This document shows positions 1 to 7,460 of a stretch of DNA of 45,525 bases, piece by piece. The DNA is from Brevundimonas sp. (GTDB taxonomy: Bacteria; Pseudomonadota; Alphaproteobacteria; Caulobacterales; Caulobacteraceae): positions 1 to 45,525 of the forward strand of contig NZ_SDZL01000022.1 of NCBI RefSeq assembly GCF_004210735.1, read 5' to 3'. The notes below the pieces were generated by a model. That model ran no database searches and was not told the DNA's origin. It worked only from the letters and a program-made list of their open reading frames with translations. Positions within the stretch are counted from its first letter, which is position 1. Each line of letters starts with the position of its first letter. The position numbers and the translations under genes were made by a program.

Positions 1-58
1 GGCCTGGTCTGCCTGCCGCTGTGCGGCGGCCGCCGCACAGCGGCAGGCAGACCAGGCC
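1..58. repeat. Perfect 58-bp palindrome at the window edge
   Basis: Bases 1-29 are the exact reverse complement of bases 30-58, with no spacer and no mismatch. The right arm reads in frame into the coiled-coil gene that follows and gives helix-like residues (Ala, Gln, Arg, Asp). The left arm in the same frame gives Trp, Ser and Cys residues unlike the rest of that protein. This suggests that the right arm is genuine coding sequence and the left arm is its fold-back copy, as happens at contig ends. A natural cruciform cannot be excluded from the sequence alone. Confidence 0.9.
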
Positions 59-541
59 ATGCGCCAAGCAAACGCCGCCGAGCGCGAAGCCCGCAGGGCT
101 GAACGCCAGGCCGCGCTGGCCCAGCGAAGCGCAGAGGCCGCCGGACGAGAGGCGCACCGCGCCGCCGCGGCCGCCCTGCGGGACGAGCATGTCGCACTGG
201 CCCGCGCCCACGCGCGCATCGACACCGACGCCATCCGCAAGGCGGCCGAGGAGGCTCAGCGCGCGGGTGAACGCGCCCGCGTCGAAAGCGAACGCGCCAT
301 GGCCCGTGCCCGCATCGACATGACCCGCGGCGCGGAGGACATGCGTCGCGGCGCACGTCAGTTGCGCCAGGAAGCCGTGCGCCTGCGCGATCCGGCCTAC
401 CGCGCCGAACAGATCGAGAAGAACCGCGCGCGCGGCCACGTCGTCACGGACGAGGCGCTGATCGAGCTGAGCCGGACCCTGCCGGGCAAGGCGGATGAGA
501 TGGATCGCGCCGCCGACAGCATGGTCCGCAAGGCCGCCTGA
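2..541 (+). CDS. Coiled-coil hypothetical protein, C-terminal part
   Basis: The frame is open from the left edge; the first Met codon is at 59 (160 aa from there). Residues 1 to about 115 from that Met are almost entirely Ala, Arg, Glu and Gln with heptad-like spacing, so a long charged helix or coiled coil is expected. A less repetitive C-terminus of about 45 residues follows, containing the stretch VTDEALIELSRTLPGKADEM. No catalytic motif, signal peptide or membrane segment is visible in this part. The Met at 59 has no Shine-Dalgarno sequence and sits in mid-helix, so the true start is probably upstream, outside the window. I do not recognise the family; it could be the cytoplasmic tail of a larger membrane protein. 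Confidence 0.55.
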   Translation, partial: AWSACRCAAAAAQRQADQAMRQANAAEREARRAERQAALAQRSAEAAGREAHRAAAAALRDEHVALARAHARIDTDAIRKAAEEAQRAGERARVESERAMARARIDMTRGAEDMRRGARQLRQEAVRLRDPAYRAEQIEKNRARGHVVTDEALIELSRTLPGKADEMDRAADSMVRKAA

Positions 542-560
542 TCAAACTGCACGGATTTCA

Positions 561-587
561 GACGGCCGCCCGTCAGGGGCGGTCGTC
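561..587. terminator. Hairpin between convergent genes
   Basis: An 11-bp stem (561-571 with 577-587, one mismatch) with loop GTCAG lies just after the stop of the left gene and overlaps the stop codon of the convergent gene. There is no T-run on either side, so a bidirectional terminator role is only suggested by position. Confidence 0.4.
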
Positions 588-989
588 GTGCGCGTCTGAC
601 GGATCAACCGCCGCCTCGACCAGGGCGCGCCAGGTCGGATCGGTATCGTCGACCAGATCGACATCATCCAGCAGCGCCACCGCCGACCCGCCATCAGGCA
701 GGATCAGGCCAAGCACCTCCATGGTTTCGCCGTCCGAACTGACGTGGGATTCAGCCTGAACGGCGATGGCGGCCTGCTCGCCGTCATCCTCCCACCAGAT
801 CAGCGGCTGTGGCAGATCCATGTCGATGGTTCGCGGATCGTCCGTATCGCCCAGAGCGAACACCGCCCGCCCGGCCTGCACATCGTCCAGCGTCGCCACG
901 GCGCCGATAAAGGGCGTCAGCCGCGCCCAGTCATCGACATCGAACCCGCCGCCGTCCGGGTCGTGATCGTGATCAGAGTCATCGGGGAT
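573..989 (-). CDS. Acidic hypothetical protein
   Basis: A 138-aa protein starting MIPDDSDHDHDPDGGG. I prefer this ATG over the one five codons upstream (1004) because it has GGAG six bases before it. The protein is very rich in Asp, has a His/Asp run at the N-terminus, and contains a WW pair (PLIWWEDDGEQ) and several short hydrophobic strands. There is no signal peptide, membrane segment or Cys. A small soluble alpha/beta protein is plausible. It reads in the same direction as the PTS operon but lies after nagE with a 63-base gap, so it could be read through from it. I do not recognise a family. Confidence 0.55.
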   Translation of the reverse strand: MPDDSDHDHDPDGGGFDVDDWARLTPFIGAVATLDDVQAGRAVFALGDTDDPRTIDMDLPQPLIWWEDDGEQAAIAVQAESHVSSDGETMEVLGLILPDGGSAVALLDDVDLVDDTDPTWRALVEAAVDPSDAHDDRP

Positions 990-1052
990 CATGCGCCGCT
1001 CCATGTCAGAAACGCGGTGTGTCAGTTACCGCGCGCCCTGACAATCGCGCGG

Positions 1053-2708
1053 TCAGTCGGCGAGTATCTGCAGCCGACGCTCGCTTGTCCGGACAAAGCC
1101 CCGGGTGGCCGCCGCCAGCGCCGCCTCGTCCACCAGATCAGACTTCAGCGTGACGCACAGCCGTCGCGCGCGATGGACGACGGTCTCGATATTTCCGTGG
1201 CCGCCCAGGGCTGCAAGTGCGGCCTGCGACAGGTCTGGCGCGGCTGGCGTCGCGGCGATCGGCGCAGCCGACAGGGCGTCGCGAATCTCCTGCGCCACGG
1301 CATCGGCGATGGGCCCCAGAACGACCTGTAGCGAGTCGGGACCGGGCGCGATCATGCCCCGCGCACCCAGCGCCTTGAGCGCGGGCTCGTTCACGGCCGC
1401 GCGGTCGCCGATCGTCAGGCGCAAGCGGGTGGTGCAGGCGGCGACAGCCTTCAGATTGGCCGCCCCGCCCAGCGCGTGAACGAACGCCTCGCCCCGGGTC
1501 GAGGCGGGGCCTGTGGCGAGGGTCACAGTCTCGACCGGATCATCCTCGCGGCCCGGCGTCTTCAGGTCCAGCACGCGGATGAACAGGCGGAACAGGCCGT
1601 AGTAGAGACCGAAATAGACCAGGCCGACCGGCAGCAGCAGCCATGGCCGCGTCGACTTGCCGAAGTTCAGCACATAGTCGAACAGGCCCGCCGAGAAGGT
1701 GAAGCCCAGATGCACCCCCAGCAGGTCCATCACCACCATGGCCACGCCGGTCAACACGGCATGGATGGCGTAAAGCACCGGCGCCAGGAACATGAAGGTG
1801 AACTCGATCGGCTCGGTCACCCCCGTCAGGAATGCGGTCAGGGCCAGCGAGGCCAGCATGCCGCCGACCGCCTTGCGCCGCTCGGGCCGGGCGGCGTGGT
1901 ACATGGCCAGACAGGCGGCGGGCAGGCCGAACATCATGACCGGGAAGAAGCCGCTCATGAAGGCGCCCGCGTCGGGATCGCCCGCGAAGAACCGGTTCAG
2001 GTCGCCGGTCGCACCGTTGAAATCGCCGACGATGAACCAGGCCACGTTGTTCAGGATGTGATGCAGGCCGGTGATGATCAGCAGGCGGTTCAGCAGGCCA
2101 TAGATGAACAGGCCGATTTCGCCCGAACCGACGACCCCGCGGCTGAACACGTCGATGAAATGGTCGATGGCGGTGAACGACAGGCCGACTGCCGCCGCCA
2201 GCGCCAGCGCCGCCAGACCCGAGGCGATCGGCACGAACCGCCGCCCGCCGAAGAAGGCCAGATATTCCGGCAGCTTCAGGGTCGAGAAGCGGTTGTAGAA
2301 ATCCCCCGCAATCAGGCCGGAGACGATGCCGATGGGCACCCCCAGCCGCGTCATCGCCTGATCCTTGAACGCCTTGGCCGCCGCGTCGGCGGCGTCGCCG
2401 GTCAGGCCGACCAGCGCCTCTGGCGGGACAGTCAGCAGCACCTTGGACGCCTCAAGCGTGATCAGATAGCCGACCACGCCCGCCAGACCGGCCGCGCCGT
2501 TGTTGTCGCGCGCCAGGCCGACCGCTACGCCGACCGCGAACAGCAGGCCCAGGTTGGCGAACACCGCCTGACCGGCGGCGGACACGAAGGCGATGTCCAG
2601 CAGGTCCGGCTGGCCCAGCCGCAGCAGCAGGCCGGCGACCGGCAGGACCGCGATGGGCAGCATCAGGGCGCGGCCCAGCGGCTGCAGGCTGGACAATCCG
2701 ATCTTCAT
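1053..2708 (-). CDS. nagE: PTS N-acetylglucosamine transporter EIICB (NagE-like)
   Basis: Inner-membrane permease that would import GlcNAc and release GlcNAc-6-phosphate. Residues 1 to about 385 are the hydrophobic EIIC domain, with the family signature GVTEPIEF near 296-303. Residues about 405-480 are an EIIB domain with phosphorylation site C425 in the motif AACTTRLRL. There is no C-terminal EIIA; that domain is the N-terminus of the neighbouring fusion. Residues about 495-551 resemble a second, shortened EIIB: GGHGN-IETVV aligns with GGAAN-LKAVA, but the phosphorylatable Cys is Arg513. The start ATG overlaps the stop of the upstream fusion gene (ATGA), so the two are translationally coupled. 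Substrate specificity is inferred from the surrounding GlcNAc genes; glucose-type EIICB is the alternative. Confidence 0.9.
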   Translation of the reverse strand: MKIGLSSLQPLGRALMLPIAVLPVAGLLLRLGQPDLLDIAFVSAAGQAVFANLGLLFAVGVAVGLARDNNGAAGLAGVVGYLITLEASKVLLTVPPEALVGLTGDAADAAAKAFKDQAMTRLGVPIGIVSGLIAGDFYNRFSTLKLPEYLAFFGGRRFVPIASGLAALALAAAVGLSFTAIDHFIDVFSRGVVGSGEIGLFIYGLLNRLLIITGLHHILNNVAWFIVGDFNGATGDLNRFFAGDPDAGAFMSGFFPVMMFGLPAACLAMYHAARPERRKAVGGMLASLALTAFLTGVTEPIEFTFMFLAPVLYAIHAVLTGVAMVVMDLLGVHLGFTFSAGLFDYVLNFGKSTRPWLLLPVGLVYFGLYYGLFRLFIRVLDLKTPGREDDPVETVTLATGPASTRGEAFVHALGGAANLKAVAACTTRLRLTIGDRAAVNEPALKALGARGMIAPGPDSLQVVLGPIADAVAQEIRDALSAAPIAATPAAPDLSQAALAALGGHGNIETVVHRARRLCVTLKSDLVDEAALAAATRGFVRTSERRLQILAD

Positions 2709-5227
2709 GCGATCGCTCCCACGCGGGATTTAAGGGCGGCCAGGCGTTCGGCGGTCAGGGCGCGCACCGCCTCGGGCCCGTCCTGACCCAGAGCCTCGGC
2801 GGCCAGACGGCTGCAATCGGCCAGGGTCAGGCTACGGACCACGGCCTTTATCTCGGCCACCATCGACGGCGTGGCCGACAGTTCGCGCACGCCCAGTCCG
2901 ATCAGGATCGGCGCGGCCAGCGGGTCGGCGGCCAGCCCGCCGCACACGCCGATCCATTTCAGCGGCGCCGCGCCCTCGGCCGCCTGGGCGATCAGGCGCA
3001 GGACGGCGGGATGCAGGCTGTCCAACTGGGCCGCCAGCGCCGGGTTCTGGCGATCCATGGCCAGGGCGTATTGGGTCAGGTCGTTGGTGCCGATGGAGAT
3101 GAAGTCGATGGCGGGCGCCAGACGGTCCACCGTCATGGCGGCGGCGGGCGTCTCGATCATCACGCCCAGCAGGGGCGCGGGACGGCCGGTCTCGGCGGCG
3201 GCGGCGTCCAGCAGGGCGCGGACCTGACGCACCTCGGCGACCGCTGCGATCATCGGCAGCATGACCGCGACCGTCCCCCTGGACCGTACGCGGCAGATGG
3301 CGCGCAGCTGGGTCAGCAGGATGTCGGGCCGATGCAGGCCCGAGCGCACCCCGCGCAGGCCCAGCGCCGGATTGTCCTCATGCGGCATCGGCAGATAGGG
3401 CAAGGGCTTGTCGCCGCCGGCGTCCAGGGTGCGGATGATCAGCGGGCGGCCGTCCAGGGCGTCGGCGATGGCCTGATACTGAACCAGTTGCTCGTCCTCG
3501 GTCGGCGCGGTTTCGCGCTCCAGGAACAGGAATTCGGTGCGTAACAGACCGCAGCCTTCGGCCCCGCCCTGAACCGCCGGCGCGGCCTCGGCGGCGTTGC
3601 CCAGGTTGGCGAAGACCTCGATCCGCACGCCGTCGGCGGTGTGACAGACGTCCATGGCCTGGGCCCGGGCGTCGGCGCGGCGGCGCGACAGGGCGGCGGC
3701 GGCGCTCTGGGCCGCGGCCTGGCGGGCGGCGGACGGATGGGCGACCAGACGGCGGCCATCGGCGTCCAGCACCACCAGCGCCCCGTCCTGAACCCGATCC
3801 AGCCCCTGCCCCACGGCGACCAGCGCCGGCACGCCCATGGCGGCGGCCAGGATGGCGACGTGCGAGGTCGGTCCGCCCCGCGCCGTGCACAGACCCGCGA
3901 CCTTGGCCGCCTCCAGCGCCATCAGTTGCGAGGGCAGAAGATCGTCGGCGACGATGACCGAGCCCGGTCCCAGAGCAGGCGGCGCGGTCGGCGCGTCGCC
4001 GGTCAATTCGACCAGCACCTGACGTTCCAGATCCAGCAGGTCGTCGGCGCGTTCGGCCATGCGCGGGTCGCCCATGGTGCGGAACAGGTCGGCGGCGGCG
4101 CGCGTGGCCTGGCGCCAGGCGAAGCCCGCACCGCGCCCTTCGGCGATCGCCTGTTCGGCGGCGGCGATCAGCGCCGGGTCGTCGAGGAAGGCCAGATGCG
4201 CGGCCATGACGGCGCGGCTCTGGGCCGGTCCGCTGGAGCCGGCGCGAGCAAGGGCGGCGCGCACCATCTCAAGCGCCGCGTGCAGGGACGCCGTCTCGGC
4301 CGCCGCACCGTTACCGTCGCGCGGCACGGCGATCTCGGCCTGACGCAGCCGCACGGCCTGCCCCATGACCAAACCGGGCGAGGCGGTGACGCCCGACAGG
4401 ATCAGTTCGCCGTCCTCGCCCGGTTCGGGGGCCGGGTTCGGCGTCGGCGCGAGGGCGTCGGGCGTGGCGGCGGCGTGGGCCTCTTCCAGACCGCCCGTGA
4501 TCAGCGCCTCCAACGCGTCCAGCGCCTGAACGGCCTGCGGGCCTGCCGCGACCAGGCGCAGCTCGTCGCCGTCGCCGACGCCCAGCCCCATCATGCCGAC
4601 CAGGCTGGTCGCGTCCGCCTGACGCGTGCCCAGATACAGGGACACGCGCGCGTCGAACCCCTTGGCGCAGGCGGCGATGCGGGCCGCCGGCCGAGCGTGC
4701 AGGCCATGCGGCAAGGGCGCGCGGACCAGCCGGGTCAGGGTCTGCGAAGAGGCCTGCGTTATAGCAGCGGCGGCGACCGCGACGCTCAGGATCGCCTCGC
4801 CTGCCGCGACCGTGCGGCCCGGCGACAGGGGGCGGACGGCCGCGCCGCCGCCGACGATGACGACCGGCGTCATCAGGCTTGCGGCGCCGTCGGCGATGAG
4901 GTCGAGATCCAGCGTCAGCAGCGGGTCGCCCGCCGCCACGCGCGCGCCCTCGGCCACATGGGCGGTGAAGCCCCGGCCGTTCAGGGCGACCGTCTCAAGC
5001 CCCACATGGATCAGCACCTCGACGCCGTCGTCGGACCGGATGGTCACCGCGTGGCGGCTGGCGGGCAGCCCCGCGATCACGCCGTCGAAGGGCGCGCGCA
5101 CCACGGTGTCGGTCGGGTCGATGGCCACGCCCTCGCCGACCATGGCGCCGGCGAAGGCCTGATCCGGAACCTGGGCCAGCGGCGTCAGCCAGCCGGCCAT
5201 GGGCGCCAGAACGATACGCTCGCTCAC
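2705..5227 (-). CDS. PTS fusion protein EIIA-HPr-EI
   Basis: A multiphosphoryl transfer protein of 840 aa that carries phosphate from PEP through EI, HPr and EIIA to the EIIB of NagE. Counted from the GTG at 5227, the EIIA (Crr-type) domain has H74 in VLIHVGLET, HPr has H177 in GLHARPA, and EI has H456 in GGPTSHVAIL and C762 in the PEP-binding end (GVCGGLA). An Ala/Pro linker near 250-275 joins HPr to EI. I chose GTG at 5227 because GGAGG precedes it by six bases, it overlaps the hexosaminidase stop as GTGA, and translation before it is Arg/Pro-rich and not conserved-looking. With NagE this makes a self-contained sugar PTS. The same domain order is known from the Caulobacter GlcNAc locus. Confidence 0.92.
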   Translation of the reverse strand: MSERIVLAPMAGWLTPLAQVPDQAFAGAMVGEGVAIDPTDTVVRAPFDGVIAGLPASRHAVTIRSDDGVEVLIHVGLETVALNGRGFTAHVAEGARVAAGDPLLTLDLDLIADGAASLMTPVVIVGGGAAVRPLSPGRTVAAGEAILSVAVAAAAITQASSQTLTRLVRAPLPHGLHARPAARIAACAKGFDARVSLYLGTRQADATSLVGMMGLGVGDGDELRLVAAGPQAVQALDALEALITGGLEEAHAAATPDALAPTPNPAPEPGEDGELILSGVTASPGLVMGQAVRLRQAEIAVPRDGNGAAAETASLHAALEMVRAALARAGSSGPAQSRAVMAAHLAFLDDPALIAAAEQAIAEGRGAGFAWRQATRAAADLFRTMGDPRMAERADDLLDLERQVLVELTGDAPTAPPALGPGSVIVADDLLPSQLMALEAAKVAGLCTARGGPTSHVAILAAAMGVPALVAVGQGLDRVQDGALVVLDADGRRLVAHPSAARQAAAQSAAAALSRRRADARAQAMDVCHTADGVRIEVFANLGNAAEAAPAVQGGAEGCGLLRTEFLFLERETAPTEDEQLVQYQAIADALDGRPLIIRTLDAGGDKPLPYLPMPHEDNPALGLRGVRSGLHRPDILLTQLRAICRVRSRGTVAVMLPMIAAVAEVRQVRALLDAAAAETGRPAPLLGVMIETPAAAMTVDRLAPAIDFISIGTNDLTQYALAMDRQNPALAAQLDSLHPAVLRLIAQAAEGAAPLKWIGVCGGLAADPLAAPILIGLGVRELSATPSMVAEIKAVVRSLTLADCSRLAAEALGQDGPEAVRALTAERLAALKSRVGAIA

Positions 5228-7332
5228 CGGTCGCCTCCGACGCGCACCCAGTCGACGCCCCACATCGGGTCGAGGCCGGGCTGGGCGAAGCGCAGGCACA
5301 GGTCATGCGTTCCGGCCCGCGCGGGCAGGTCGCCGCTCAGCACCGTCACGCCATGATCGGCGGCGGCGACCGCCAGCGGCAGCGACAGCACCGGCTCGCC
5401 CTCGCACCCGTCGATCCGCACCTGAAGCTCGCCCTCGGGCGTGTGCGGCGTCAGCAGGCGGATGTTGTTGCGGTCGGCGCCGATCTGGAAGTTGAAGGGC
5501 ACCTGGCCGACCGCGATTTCGATGCGTTGACCGCCCGTCAGGTCGGCTGACTGATAGATCCAGCAGGGGTTCATGATGTCCATCATGAAGGCGGGCCGTT
5601 CGCCCTGGATCGGTGCGTCGTCGATCAGCGACAGGACCAGACCCTCGCTGCACATCTTCATCTGATGGTCGAAACGGCGCTGGCCGTCGGCAGGCATGGC
5701 GGGCGCGGGTTCCAGTCCGCTGGTCGCATAGTCGATGCCCAGGGTGCGATAGCGCGCCAGTTGCGGCTGCAGCCGGGTCTGGAAGTCGGTCCAGTCCATC
5801 CGGTCGTGGCCCGTCCAGGCCACCTCGGCCAGGGCGGAGACGCGCGGGAAGGCCTGATACTCGACCCGGTCCTCGGTGCGCATATGTTCGGTGAAGATAT
5901 TGGCCTGGACGCCGATCACCCGCTTGGTCTGATCCGGCGTCAGGGCGTCCGGCGTCGGATCGAACCGGTAAACATCCTCAAGCGACGAGACCACGCCGCG
6001 CCCCGGCGCGCCGTCGGTCGGGCTCTGGCGATAGTCGAAATACAGGGTCGGCCCCGGTGTCATCACCGCGTCGTGGCCCAGCCGCGCCGCCTCGATGGCG
6101 CCGTCCACGCCGCGCCACGACATGACCGTGGCGTTGGGCGCCAGGCCCCCCTCCAGAATCTCGTCCCAGCCGATCAGGCGACGGCCGTTGGCGTTCAGGT
6201 GTTTCTCAAGCCGTTCGATGAACCAGCTCTGCAGCTCATGCTCGTCGGCCAGACCCAGTTCGCGCATGCGTTCCTGGGTGCGGGGCGAGGCCTTCCACTG
6301 ATCCTTGACCGCCTCGTCGCCGCCGATGTGGATGTATTCGCCGGGGAAAAGATCCATCACCTCGTCGAACACCTGTTCGAAGAAGGTCAGGGTGCTGTCC
6401 TCGACATTGAACAGGGTCGGATAGACGCCCCAGTCGGCGGGCACGGCCGGAACGACGGCGCCCGGCGCATCGGTCACGCCCAGTTCGGGATAGGCGGCGA
6501 TAGCCGCGCTGGCGTGGCCGGGCACGTCCACCTCGGGCACCACGACGATGTTGCGCGCGGCCGCATAGGCGACGATGTCGCGCACCGTGTCCTGGGAATA
6601 GAAGCCGCCATACAGGCGCGGGCGACCGGTGGCGGGGTCGATGTCCCCCTGGGCCGCCGCGCCCGCGGGCACGCGCCAGGCCCCGACCTCGGTCAGGCGC
6701 GGATGGCGCTTGATCTCCAACCGCCAGGCCTGGTCATCGGTCAGATGCCAGTGGAAGACGTTCAGCTTGTGCAGGGCCATCCAGTCGATGAAGCCCTTGA
6801 TGAACTCGGGCGACTGATAGTGGCGGGCCGAGTCCAGCATCAGGCCGCGCCAGCCGAACCGGGGCGCGTCCTGAATGGCGACGCTGCGGATCGAGGCGGG
6901 CCCCTGCCCTTCGGTCGCCGTGGCCAGCTGCCACAGGCTGATCCCGCCATACAGGAAGCCGCCGAAATCGGCCGCCGTCACCACCGCGCCACGCGGCGAG
7001 ACCGTCAGATCGTAGGCGTCGGCCGCCATGTCGGACGCACGGCGGAAGACGATCGCGCCGGAACCCTGACCGCCCTCACGAACCGTCAGCTCAAGACCAC
7101 GTGTGCGCCGCATCAGGTCGGCGAAATGCGAGGCCGCCCGCGCCGCCTCGGCGTCGCCGCGCGGGATCAGGATCGTGGTCCCTGTGGTGATCCGGAAATC
7201 GCCGGCGGCCGCCGTCACGGACTGGGGTCGGGGGATGACCGGGCCCGCGTCAGCCTGCGCCAGGGCGGACGACGCCCCCGCCAGAGTGAAGATCAGGGCG
7301 AACGCCGTCGCCGATCGCGCGATCAGGGTCAT
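5224..7332 (-). CDS. Secreted beta-N-acetylhexosaminidase, GH20
   Basis: Hydrolyses terminal GlcNAc from chitooligosaccharides, probably in the periplasm after TonB-dependent uptake. The 702-aa precursor starts with a signal peptide (cleavage after about ALA-25). A GH20b-like N-terminal domain spans about 30-150. The GH20 barrel follows, with HWHLTDDQAWR near 194-204 and the catalytic pair D339-E340 in HIGGDEA. The extra domain from about 560 to the end, with four Cys, may be a carbohydrate-binding module. The start lies only 18 bases after a T-tailed terminator, and its Shine-Dalgarno is weak. It is the first gene of the hexosaminidase-PTS-nagE overlap chain (GTGA then ATGA). Confidence 0.92.
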   Translation of the reverse strand: MTLIARSATAFALIFTLAGASSALAQADAGPVIPRPQSVTAAAGDFRITTGTTILIPRGDAEAARAASHFADLMRRTRGLELTVREGGQGSGAIVFRRASDMAADAYDLTVSPRGAVVTAADFGGFLYGGISLWQLATATEGQGPASIRSVAIQDAPRFGWRGLMLDSARHYQSPEFIKGFIDWMALHKLNVFHWHLTDDQAWRLEIKRHPRLTEVGAWRVPAGAAAQGDIDPATGRPRLYGGFYSQDTVRDIVAYAAARNIVVVPEVDVPGHASAAIAAYPELGVTDAPGAVVPAVPADWGVYPTLFNVEDSTLTFFEQVFDEVMDLFPGEYIHIGGDEAVKDQWKASPRTQERMRELGLADEHELQSWFIERLEKHLNANGRRLIGWDEILEGGLAPNATVMSWRGVDGAIEAARLGHDAVMTPGPTLYFDYRQSPTDGAPGRGVVSSLEDVYRFDPTPDALTPDQTKRVIGVQANIFTEHMRTEDRVEYQAFPRVSALAEVAWTGHDRMDWTDFQTRLQPQLARYRTLGIDYATSGLEPAPAMPADGQRRFDHQMKMCSEGLVLSLIDDAPIQGERPAFMMDIMNPCWIYQSADLTGGQRIEIAVGQVPFNFQIGADRNNIRLLTPHTPEGELQVRIDGCEGEPVLSLPLAVAAADHGVTVLSGDLPARAGTHDLCLRFAQPGLDPMWGVDWVRVGGDR

Positions 7333-7349
7333 CGCAGTCTCGCATCTGG

Positions 7350-7384
7350 AAAAAAGGCGCGCGGGACGTCAGACGCCCCGCGCC
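7350..7384 (-). terminator. Intrinsic terminator or attenuator before hexosaminidase
   Basis: On the minus strand, a GC-rich hairpin (GGCGCG pairing with CGCGCC, then GGG with CCC and CGTC with GACG, with small bulges) is followed directly by six T residues. It sits after the receptor gene and 18 bases before the hexosaminidase start codon. This matches an intrinsic terminator and would uncouple receptor from enzyme expression unless read through. Confidence 0.75.
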
Positions 7385-7423
7385 AGTCTGGCCTCAGGAG
7401 GAGGCCTTGGCGATAGGCCTTGC

Positions 7424-7450
7424 GCGAGGACGGCCGACGACCGTCCTCGC
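7424..7450 (-). terminator. Hairpin just after the TonB receptor stop
   Basis: A perfect 10-bp stem (7424-7433 with 7441-7450) with a 7-base loop starts 11 bases beyond the receptor stop. It has no T-run; it may protect the 3' end or help termination together with the T-tailed hairpin further on. A smaller GGCCTC/GAGGCC stem lies at 7390-7406. Confidence 0.45.
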
Positions 7451-7460
7451 AGAACCGGTG

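Noticed and set aside
1..58. Hairpin telomere of a linear replicon
   Set aside because: A coding frame runs through one arm and nothing else supports a linear replicon; an assembly fold-back is simpler.
1476..2786. Long plus-strand open frame over nagE
   Set aside because: It is rich in Gln, His, Arg and Gly, has no motifs and lies opposite an intact PTS permease; a GC-rich antisense shadow.
5228..5299. Upstream GTG start for the EIIA-HPr-EI fusion
   Set aside because: It adds 24 Arg/Pro-rich residues inside the hexosaminidase gene, while GTG 5227 has GGAGG and a GTGA overlap.
3641..7416. Long plus-strand open frames over the PTS fusion and hexosaminidase
   Set aside because: Composition is Arg/Gly/Gln-rich and all conserved motifs lie on the minus strand.
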